Assembly: GCA_947090545.1 (NCBI GenBank)
Contig: CAMUPC010000003.1
Span: 1 to 57,452, forward strand
Reading direction: 5' to 3'
Source of the DNA: an uncultured Eubacterium sp.
GTDB taxonomy: Bacteria > Bacillota > Clostridia > Lachnospirales > Lachnospiraceae
Length of the DNA stretch: 57,452 nucleotides
This document shows positions 24,980 to 32,211 of this stretch, piece by piece. The translations under genes were made by a program, and so were the position numbers. The notes under the pieces are model-generated. The model was not told the origin of the DNA, did not search any database, and saw nothing but the letters and a program-made list of their open reading frames with translations. The first letter of the stretch is position 1. Every line of letters begins with the position of its first letter.

Positions 24980-26505
24980 AAGTAAGGAAATTGAAAATGA
25001 AGGCATTTTTTATTTATTGCAGGAACCGTAGAAATTTTGTGGTATGGATATTTGCATTTGCGTTTTTGACGTACTTTTTTCTGGGATTTTGGAATTCTTA
25101 TTCACAGGCTTTTACAAAATGCACTTACTTTGGTTCCGACAACGAACGAGTATACGGGGATCTGACAAATATTGTATATAATCATTATCGAATAAAGGTA
25201 CATCCATTATTTTTGCTGGCTGCACAGACCATTACTGTTTTTTTGAATAAAATCATCAATGATCCCATTATGGCAGTTATCATAGAAGAGGCTTTCTGCG
25301 GTGCGATGTCAGTAGGTGTAGTGTATTTGATATTAAAAACTAAAAATATTGAAAAACATCTTTGTATATTTTTTACATTGATCTATGCAGCAAGTTTTTC
25401 GATGATGATATTTTCAGCAGTTCCAGAAACTTTTATTTTTGCTGGATTAGATTTGCTTAGTTACTGGTTTTTTATTACAGTAGCATTAAAATCGAAAGAT
25501 CCATTATCAGGAACAGAGTTTTTATTGCTTATTTTCTTTGGCGTAATATGTTTTGGAATTACATTTACCAATTTTTTAAGCTATATAATCGGTTTGATTG
25601 TTTTGCTATCATGCAGATATGATGTTAAGACAGCGGTCAAAGAATTTTTTCTGATCAATATAATGAATAGTATTGCAATAATCGTATTGTGCCTTTTTCA
25701 GCGGTATATTTGGGAGGATTGTCCGCTTTTTTGGACGAGTATTATAGGATGGATGCATGGAGAAGGATATGAAGAAACCATGTATATGGATTGGCAATTT
25801 ACAATTTCTAAAACAGTGGTATGGTTGAAAAATATTTTTTTGTATCCGTTATTTTCACCAAATGTATATGCAATAAAGATGAACGAGAAACTTGTCTGTA
25901 TTTTATTCGGAAGTTATTCAAATTTTATGATTAAATTATTATTGATCATTTTTTATACAGTGTCATTTACAGCCATCTTAAAAAAAATGTTAACGATAAG
26001 TAAGTTGTCCGAAAAAAATGAGAGAAAATATATTTTAGGGCTATTAGCTGCCTTTGGAAGTAATGCAGTTTTACATTATATTTATGGCTATATGGAAGCG
26101 TTTATTTATACGCCGCATTTTTTCTTTTTATTTATATTATTGACAGCATTATCATTGCAGGACATTAAAAATACAAAGTATCAGTATCTGCTAAAATCAG
26201 GATTCTTTTTCTTTTTGATTGTTGAGTTTGTTAATAATTTTTTGCGTTTTCACAATATGACAAGAGTAGCATCAAGGCTTGCGGAGACAGATCATTATCC
26301 AAGATTATCCGTAAAAGTTATTTTGCTGATGGGCGGAGGACTTGCCTTTTCTGTATATTATGTGTATAGCAAGTGGAAAAGAGTTCGAGTGGAAACACCT
26401 AAGGATAAACCAAATGGAAAGATGGATGGTTTATGTAGATTTGTTATTGCGTACATAGTTATAGTTTTTACTTCAGGTTTATATATTGTATTTTGGAAGG
26501 GATGA
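24976..26505 (+). CDS. Polytopic membrane protein, GT-C-like
   Basis: 509 residues. After the first helix (about 18-38) comes the extracytoplasmic segment CTYFGSDNERVYGDLTNIVY followed by NHYRIKVHPLFLL, an acidic/His loop like those of GT39/GT-C enzymes. Around ten further helices follow. AVPETFIFAGLDLLSY and FGITFTNFLSYI resemble other clostridial glycosyltransferase-like membrane proteins. ATG 24976 overlaps the previous stop; MKAFFIYC at 24997 is another possible start. It lies directly before the UbiA gene and may use its lipid-linked pentose product. Confidence 0.6.
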   Translation: MKVRKLKMKAFFIYCRNRRNFVVWIFAFAFLTYFFLGFWNSYSQAFTKCTYFGSDNERVYGDLTNIVYNHYRIKVHPLFLLAAQTITVFLNKIINDPIMAVIIEEAFCGAMSVGVVYLILKTKNIEKHLCIFFTLIYAASFSMMIFSAVPETFIFAGLDLLSYWFFITVALKSKDPLSGTEFLLLIFFGVICFGITFTNFLSYIIGLIVLLSCRYDVKTAVKEFFLINIMNSIAIIVLCLFQRYIWEDCPLFWTSIIGWMHGEGYEETMYMDWQFTISKTVVWLKNIFLYPLFSPNVYAIKMNEKLVCILFGSYSNFMIKLLLIIFYTVSFTAILKKMLTISKLSEKNERKYILGLLAAFGSNAVLHYIYGYMEAFIYTPHFFFLFILLTALSLQDIKNTKYQYLLKSGFFFFLIVEFVNNFLRFHNMTRVASRLAETDHYPRLSVKVILLMGGGLAFSVYYVYSKWKRVRVETPKDKPNGKMDGLCRFVIAYIVIVFTSGLYIVFWKG

Positions 26506-26511
26506 AAAAGG

Positions 26512-27294
26512 ATGGAAAACATAGTTTTGTTGATGCGGACGAAGCATTGGTTGAAAAATAGTTTAATTTTTTTCCCTGCCTTTTTTTCAAAAGAAATATG
26601 GAATAAGCAGATAATGATGAATCTATTTTGGGGATTTATGTGTTTTTGTTTTGTGACTTCCATTGTGTATATTTTTAATGATATTAAAGATATTGAAAGA
26701 GACAGGATGCATGAGGTTAAATGCAGGCGTCCGCTTGCAGTCGGACTTGTAAGTAAAAAGGAAGCAAAAATGATCGTTGTATTTTTAGGAATAGGAGCAA
26801 TGCTTTGTAATTATATGATAAGAGTTGACGGTGCTAGGATACATATGATTTGGTGTGGTATTTATATAATTTTAAATTTTTCATACAGCATATGGATAAA
26901 ACACATACCAATTTTAGATGTTTTCGTATTGGCAGCAGGGTTTATAATAAGAATTTTTTATGGTGCATCTGTAAGTGGGGTGTATGCTTCAGGTTGGCTG
27001 TGTTTGACAGTAATGTCATTTGCTTTATATATGGGAATTGGAAAAAGGAAAATCGAACTAGATAAGGAAAGTGGTAATTCCACAAGGCATGTATTGAAAT
27101 ATTACAGTATTGCGTTGCTTGACAGATATATGATAATAGCAGTTACGTTAGGAATAGTGTTTTATTCCTTGTGGGCGGGAATTGTGATAGAAAGCCGATG
27201 GATGATATGGACGGTACCTTTGGTTTTAATGATTATTATGAAATATGAAATGATTTTAAGGGGGGGGGGGGAGAAGCTTATGGAGATCCGGTAG
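26512..27294 (+). CDS. UbiA-family (DPPR-synthase-like) prenyltransferase, truncated by a G12 tract
   Basis: As read, 260 residues ending RGGGEKLMEIR. The first Asp-rich site is NDIKDIERDRMHEVKCRRPL and the second region is IPILDVFVLAAGFIIRI. The closest class I recognise is decaprenyl-phosphate phosphoribosyltransferase, which adds phosphoribose from PRPP to polyprenyl phosphate. The family normally continues with G-D/E-P-x-E-V-L-L-x-D and a last membrane helix. That segment exists here in another frame: GEAYGDPVEVLLSDRYLFGL, ending with a TAG at 27378-27380. Twelve G at 27260-27271 put it out of frame; 10 or 13 G would restore a 288-289 residue protein. The assembled state is probably OFF or impaired. 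Confidence 0.8.
   Translation: MENIVLLMRTKHWLKNSLIFFPAFFSKEIWNKQIMMNLFWGFMCFCFVTSIVYIFNDIKDIERDRMHEVKCRRPLAVGLVSKKEAKMIVVFLGIGAMLCNYMIRVDGARIHMIWCGIYIILNFSYSIWIKHIPILDVFVLAAGFIIRIFYGASVSGVYASGWLCLTVMSFALYMGIGKRKIELDKESGNSTRHVLKYYSIALLDRYMIIAVTLGIVFYSLWAGIVIESRWMIWTVPLVLMIIMKYEMILRGGGEKLMEIR
27260..27271 (+). repeat. G12 homopolymer that sets the UbiA reading frame
   Basis: Twelve G in the context TTTTAA-G12-AGAAG. The codon before is A+GG (Arg), then three GGG. Ten or thirteen G lead into GGA-GAA-GCT-TAT-GGA-GAT-CCG; eleven or twelve lead to early stops. The tract encodes a Gly-rich loop just before the last membrane helix. Confidence 0.85.
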
Positions 27295-27444
27295 AAGTTT
27301 TGTTGTCTGACAGGTATTTGTTTGGGTTGGTTATATTTTATATAACAGAACTGTATCTATTTATGTATATTATTGATTAGGCGGATGTGTAATATAGGTT
27401 TATTAAGATATGGTGATAGATAGGTATACAAAAACTTGTGTATG

Positions 27445-27493
27445 TTCAGGTGCTTCTGTTGTCATAACTTATCAGACGAAGCACCTGAATTTT
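27445..27493. terminator. Probable bidirectional terminator closing the glycan operon
   Basis: TTCAGGTGCTTC (27445-27456) and its exact reverse complement (27478-27489) flank a 21-base loop. TTTT follows on the plus strand, and the minus strand has a T-rich run further out. It separates the rightward glycan operon from the leftward WYL gene ending at 27506. Confidence 0.55.
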
Positions 27494-27505
27494 GCCATAC
27501 AGCAT

Positions 27506-28399
27506 TTAGGCCCGGTTATTCTCATAAATCAGCCTCGCCTGCTCTGCAATCACTTCCTTCAAATAAGCAGGCGAAACAATCTCCACCTGCGTCCCAAACG
27601 ACAGCAGGAACCCAGTCAGCCACGCATCCTCCGGCATCCTCGCCGAAGCGATCAAATCCCCATTCTCCATCCGCTGCACCAAAGACCGGTCAAATTCATC
27701 ATAAACCCGGTAAGCCATCTCTTTTGGAAAACGCAGGGTAATCAGGCTATATTCACCCTCGCTAACTTCCTCCGGCACCGAAATCCGGCGCGAAAAATGC
27801 TCCGTTAAAAGCTCCAGATCTAACATGCGATTCAACTTAAACAACCGCCAATCCTGCTTCTTTGTACAAAACGCTCTTACATACCAAGCTTTCGCTTTGT
27901 AGACGAGCTTGTGCGGCTCTATCACTCTTTCACTGACAGCTTCATAAGAGCTGGCATAACGAATCTTCACATACCTGCAATGAATCACGGCACATTTCAG
28001 CAATTCAAATTTTTCATTGTCAAATGCCGGATTCCCCCATCTGGAAAAATCAACCTCGATCCAATGCTCCGAATGCAGATGAAACAGAGCAGAAAGCTTC
28101 TGTAAGATGCCGCTGCTGTTACTATTTTGTGCGGCACTCATGCTCTGTAAGGCAGAGAGGATCTGCTGTTTTTCGTCTTGTGACAGGATCGCCTGGCCTA
28201 AGACAAAATCCGGCATCAAGTGAATACCGCCGTTTCTTCCGGCTTCCGCATAAATCGGAATGCCGGCGCCGCTTAGGGCATCGATATCTCTGTAAATAGT
28301 CCTGACGGATACCTCAAGCTTTTCTGCTAATTCCGGGGCGGTGGCATGTCCCTTGTCAAGCAAATAGTATACGATCTGAAATAGTCTGCTTTCCTGCAT
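27506..28399 (-). CDS. WYL-domain transcriptional regulator (YafY/DeoR-type HTH)
   Basis: 297 residues. Residues 1-60 are an HTH_11 winged helix (FQIVYYLLDKGHATAPELAE, LEVSVRTIYRDIDALSGAGI). Residues about 130-210 hold the WYL ligand-sensing domain (IEPHKLVYKAKAWYVRAFCT), followed by the C-terminal WCX extension. WYL regulators sense nucleotides or single-stranded DNA and often repress stress or defence genes. The gene is divergent from the patatin operon. An inverted repeat 39 bases upstream of its start is a likely operator. Confidence 0.85.
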   Translation of the reverse strand: MQESRLFQIVYYLLDKGHATAPELAEKLEVSVRTIYRDIDALSGAGIPIYAEAGRNGGIHLMPDFVLGQAILSQDEKQQILSALQSMSAAQNSNSSGILQKLSALFHLHSEHWIEVDFSRWGNPAFDNEKFELLKCAVIHCRYVKIRYASSYEAVSERVIEPHKLVYKAKAWYVRAFCTKKQDWRLFKLNRMLDLELLTEHFSRRISVPEEVSEGEYSLITLRFPKEMAYRVYDEFDRSLVQRMENGDLIASARMPEDAWLTGFLLSFGTQVEIVSPAYLKEVIAEQARLIYENNRA

Positions 28400-28437
28400 G
28401 ATGACATCCTCCTTCTATAACAGAATAGCATGGATAT

Positions 28438-28456
28438 CCTGACACGTTCTGTCAGG
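28438..28456. promoter_or_regulatory. Candidate WYL-regulator operator
   Basis: CCTGACA-CGTTC-TGTCAGG is a perfect 7-bp inverted repeat with a 5-base centre, just upstream of the WYL gene start. GACA/TGTC dyads are common for YafY-like regulators. It probably mediates autoregulation; control of the divergent patatin operon is possible. Confidence 0.5.
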
Positions 28457-28566
28457 GATGATAAGAATATAAGAAATTGCTTGTATTATTATACTGTATC
28501 GATCTGGCAATAGCAATGCCTGATGTTTCACTCATGCATTTATTCTGGATAGAACATAAAACATGA

Positions 28567-28595
28567 TTGTAGACTGGTCAAACATATGATATAAT
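28567..28595 (+). promoter_or_regulatory. Predicted sigma-A promoter of the patatin operon
   Basis: TTGTAG (28567-28572), a 17-base spacer and TATAAT (28590-28595). It gives a leader of roughly 150 bases before the patatin ATG at 28754. Confidence 0.5.
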
Positions 28596-28753
28596 TTTTA
28601 AAATATAATTGTGCTATCATATATGCCTGCGTTTGGCAAAATAAATCAGCAGCATTAAAATATCACTCATCTTCTGCCTGTATCAAACAATACAGTTGGA
28701 AGATTCATTTTTGTTAGACGTGCAGCAATATACTTGCGAAAGAGGAGCAAACG

Positions 28754-29722
28754 ATGAAAAAAATAGGACTTGTTTTCGCAGGCGGAGGCGGCAAGGGCGC
28801 CTACCATATCGGCGTATGGCGGGCGTTAAGGCAGACAGGATTAGACCAGTGGGTCGCCGCTGTCTCCGGGACGTCCGTCGGCGGCTTGAATGCGGCATTG
28901 TTTTTGCAGGGTGATTTAGAAATAGCAGAAGAAATCTGGAAACAGATATCCAAAGAAAAAATACTGACGCCGAAGAGAGGTTTCTCAAAGCCTGAATATC
29001 ATGACCATATGCATCTGTATCTTCGTGACGGCTTATTGGAAATCATAAGAAACCATCTGGATATGAGCGTGTTTGACAAAAGCAGCCGCAACTGCTATCT
29101 GGCATGTGTGCGAACCTTTTATCAAAAGGATTGGGACAGTTATGTGCAGATGACGACGTGCCCGGACGGTACAAAAGAGTATCAAAAGTACGTCAATGGA
29201 AAGGCGACCTATTTTAATATGCGCAGCTTTTCTTATGAGGACAGGGAAGGGATTTTATTAGCGACCTCTGCGATTCCTTTTATCTTTCCGAGAGAAAAAA
29301 TAGGCGGCTACTATTATATGGACGGATGCATGGCGGACAACGTGCCGATAGAGCCGCTGTACCGGCTGGAACATTGCGGGATTATCGTAGCGGTCCATCT
29401 GGATTGCAACAAAGGAACGCTTGATCACAAACTATTTCCGAATGCAAAGATTTTGGAAGTCCGTCCAACGCAGGACTTAGGCGGAGTGTTTTCCGGGGTA
29501 TTGAATTTTAACGCGGAGGATGCGGTGCGCAAAATGCGTCAGGGGTATGAGGATACGATTACGGTTTTTGACAAGATTGCACAAAGCGCCAGTATGGAAA
29601 GAGATGCAGCAAGGCAGTGGGAGGATGCAGCGGGGAGAGAAGCGCTTGCGGTGCAGAGGATGCAGCAGGGACGGGCAAACATACAAAAGATGCTGGATCG
29701 CTGGGACGATGGAAGGAGCTAA
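28754..29722 (+). CDS. Patatin-like phospholipase
   Basis: 322 residues. The oxyanion hole is GGGGKG (residues 10-15), the nucleophile elbow is GTSVG with Ser41 (39-43), and the catalytic dyad Asp is D190 in YYYMDGCMADN. The protein is soluble with no signal peptide. It should hydrolyse membrane phospholipid acyl esters inside the cell. A C-terminal extension after residue 260 is helical and charged. The stop is two bases before the next gene. Standalone patatins can be housekeeping or effectors of abortive-infection systems (CapV-type); the unknown partner below keeps the second option open. Confidence 0.85.
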   Translation: MKKIGLVFAGGGGKGAYHIGVWRALRQTGLDQWVAAVSGTSVGGLNAALFLQGDLEIAEEIWKQISKEKILTPKRGFSKPEYHDHMHLYLRDGLLEIIRNHLDMSVFDKSSRNCYLACVRTFYQKDWDSYVQMTTCPDGTKEYQKYVNGKATYFNMRSFSYEDREGILLATSAIPFIFPREKIGGYYYMDGCMADNVPIEPLYRLEHCGIIVAVHLDCNKGTLDHKLFPNAKILEVRPTQDLGGVFSGVLNFNAEDAVRKMRQGYEDTITVFDKIAQSASMERDAARQWEDAAGREALAVQRMQQGRANIQKMLDRWDDGRS

Positions 29723-29724
29723 CG

Positions 29725-31473
29725 ATGGTAGAATACGAACAGATGTTTTCCATAGAAGAGGATGAGTCGGAACGGTTTTTCATCCATGAGATTGATGTTC
29801 TGACAGCCGGGTGGAGCGAAGAGGAAATGATCGAATTGTTAGGAGAATGTGAGTTTATCCTTTCTCAGAACGAAGGCAGGCTTGCACAATTGGATGTCAG
29901 GGGACTGAAACGGCTTTGGCATGTAATAACTGGAATAAAGAGGAAAAATGAACAGGAAGTACGAAGAAATGTACAGGAGATCCAAAAGATTTCCTTTCAG
30001 ATTCAAAAGATTGTATTAAAAAGGATCAATTATCTGAGTAAGGTAGTGAGAGGATTAAATGACAAGCTAAATGAACAGGCTTTTTGGACACAGGAGACGA
30101 TTGACAGCCTATGTGAAAAAATTGACAGAAGGCTTAGGGATGTTGAGGTTATGAACCGCCTTCTGATGTGGTGCAATTCTGTGAAAAACCGTGTGGCGTG
30201 CAATGGAAAAAAGTACATAGAAGTATCAGATGGGCTGAAAATATTATTGGTTGCATCAGATGTATTTGAGATCGTGCGGGACAGAAACAGCCTGGTGGAA
30301 AAGCCGTTTCTGGAATCTGTCTTGCAGGAGCTTAAGCTGTGCGGGCAGGTTTCCTGCATTGATATTTACAGAGATTTCATCTATGAGAGAAAATGCCTGT
30401 CGCTGTATGAGAGGAAGTATTTCGTTTATGACAGCAGCAAAATCTCTATATATGGGCAACTGATCCATAAAATAGATGAGTTTTCCAAAGACCCGCATGT
30501 GAAAGAGCTGTCTGCATGTATCCATATGCCGCTGGAAAAAATGCTTATGGAAATGGCCAGCAGCAAGCTTAAGAAGAATAGGATAGAATCGGTGGAAGCA
30601 GTGGACTTGTGCCAGAGCCTGCTGGGTGATTTTGCGCGTTTCCATGCGGATATTCAGATAAAACGAAAAGAACAAGAAAGAATAGAAAAAGCAAGGATAC
30701 AAGAAAGAAAAAAAGAAAGAATAAAAGAAACAAAAAAGAAGAAGGAAACCGAAGCCTATAAAAAAAATCCGGCAGATTTTGCGAAAGCCGGTAACAGCCA
30801 TACCAGGCAGCAGGCAGTTTCTGTTCTGCGCATGACGCCGGAAGGATTTTGGATATGTAAGGATAGAGAAGCCATTTATAATCAGACGGACCATAATAAA
30901 AAATATGTTTTTCCGAGTGAGGAAATGGTAAAACAGTATCTGGACGAAGTTCATCCGTATTTGGTTACTGCTCCGGTTGGCTATCTGTCTGAGTGTACGC
31001 CGGAGATCAAAAAGATTCTGACATCGGATCAAATCATTTATGTGCCGTTAACGGACTATTATATGTACCTGTGGTTTCGCAGTATGACATGGAAGGAACG
31101 GCGAGGAAAGCATGTGGCTATGATTGAATACTATGATCATTGGCTGTATGTTTCGGGTTACGCTGTGGATGCATCAGGAGACAGCTATCGGAGAGGGTTT
31201 TGCGGGCTGAAAATAATATATAACCGTACACGCGGCAATATCATTAAAGATATTCTGAAGCAGAAAATTTTTTCCGGCAAGGAACGGGAAAAGGTGTTAA
31301 TTTTCAGGACATTTCAGGTAAATGCACATATTGATCACAAAATGGATGATAAAGAAGTGGATATAGTCAATGAAACCTGGGAGAATCTTTTTAAGACAGG
31401 ACAAAAAGAGATGAAGCAAACGATTTGGGATTTGTCTGACAGGACAAAAAAAGCTGCGAAAGGGGGTGCCTGA
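29725..31473 (+). CDS. Unknown 582-residue protein in the patatin operon
   Basis: The ATG at 29725 has GAAGGAG upstream; the long frame from 29617 overlaps the patatin gene and is not the start. Residues about 1-300 are helical and charged. Residues about 310-350 are a Lys/Glu/Arg-rich single-helix or coiled-coil segment (QERIEKARIQERKKERIKET). Residues about 375-582 look like a separate globular domain with many aromatic residues (YYMYLWFRSMTWKERRGKHV, MIEYYDHWLYVSGYAVD). I do not recognise a family. Its close spacing to the patatin and to the DUF3791-type gene suggests the three work together. Confidence 0.6.
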   Translation: MVEYEQMFSIEEDESERFFIHEIDVLTAGWSEEEMIELLGECEFILSQNEGRLAQLDVRGLKRLWHVITGIKRKNEQEVRRNVQEIQKISFQIQKIVLKRINYLSKVVRGLNDKLNEQAFWTQETIDSLCEKIDRRLRDVEVMNRLLMWCNSVKNRVACNGKKYIEVSDGLKILLVASDVFEIVRDRNSLVEKPFLESVLQELKLCGQVSCIDIYRDFIYERKCLSLYERKYFVYDSSKISIYGQLIHKIDEFSKDPHVKELSACIHMPLEKMLMEMASSKLKKNRIESVEAVDLCQSLLGDFARFHADIQIKRKEQERIEKARIQERKKERIKETKKKKETEAYKKNPADFAKAGNSHTRQQAVSVLRMTPEGFWICKDREAIYNQTDHNKKYVFPSEEMVKQYLDEVHPYLVTAPVGYLSECTPEIKKILTSDQIIYVPLTDYYMYLWFRSMTWKERRGKHVAMIEYYDHWLYVSGYAVDASGDSYRRGFCGLKIIYNRTRGNIIKDILKQKIFSGKEREKVLIFRTFQVNAHIDHKMDDKEVDIVNETWENLFKTGQKEMKQTIWDLSDRTKKAAKGGA

Positions 31474-31857
31474 ATGCAGCATCAGGAAAAAATTAAAACA
31501 GCACAGCAGCTTGAGTTTGCTATATTCTGTATTGAAAATACTGCTATCAGACTGGGCATAGATGTCAGACAGGTATACGAAGCACTGACCGAAAAAAGTG
31601 GAATTTTAAATGAATATCTGGTGCCGGAATACGAGGTTTTGCATACGCAGGGCAAAGAGTATATCGTGGATGATATTCTGGAATTATTGGAAGAGAGAGG
31701 CGTTAAGCTTGCCAACATTTCCCTGGACGATGCCCTTGCGTTTTTTTATCATTCCGACGTCTATATGTTAGTCAGCGAAGGCGTCTCAGATATGCACTGT
31801 ATGAGCGACGCTTACCTTGCCGACGAACTTCTGATGGAGTATCACGGGGTGCTTTAA
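31474..31857 (+). CDS. DUF3791-type small protein
   Basis: 127 residues. The N-terminal half, LEFAIFCIENTAIRLGIDVR followed by QVYEALTEKSGILNEYLVPE and YEVLHTQGKEYIVDDILELL, matches the DUF3791 pattern often found beside DUF3990 or other toxin-antitoxin-like genes. The C-terminal half (ISLDDALAFFYHSDVYMLVS) is a second short domain common in such pairs. The ATG follows the previous TGA directly, with AAAGGGGG as ribosome site. The function is unknown. Confidence 0.65.
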   Translation: MQHQEKIKTAQQLEFAIFCIENTAIRLGIDVRQVYEALTEKSGILNEYLVPEYEVLHTQGKEYIVDDILELLEERGVKLANISLDDALAFFYHSDVYMLVSEGVSDMHCMSDAYLADELLMEYHGVL

Positions 31858-32211
31858 ATTGTCACGCAATTCTAAAAACACCCCAAAATTCCACTTAATA
31901 TAATTAGGAATTTCCTAAAACCACTTTGAGATCAGGTTAACATAACGAAGATAAATAGCAAAAATAACACATATTATCAGACAACAAAGAAAAATACCAT
32001 CTATTTTGAAATAATCTGACAATTCAGCGCAAATCGCGTATTTACTTCCATTCTGAAAAGTTGTATAGTTGAACCAACAAAAATTGGGATTCCGGTTTGT
32101 ATACAAAATAACAGTCATACAGGACAGCAATAGATACAGAACAGCAGTCAGGGACAATTAGAAGTAATCAGTAGCAATCAGTAGCAATCAGAATAGAAAG
32201 GAACAGACATT
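31858..32211. other. AT-rich region upstream of gltB
   Basis: 354 bases with no convincing gene. Near the start is a palindromic TTAGGAATTTCCTAA (about 31903-31917). Before gltB there are direct repeats of AGTAGCAATC (32168-32187). Either could be a regulator-binding site for the glutamate synthase operon. AAAGGA at 32200-32205 serves gltB. Confidence 0.45.
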
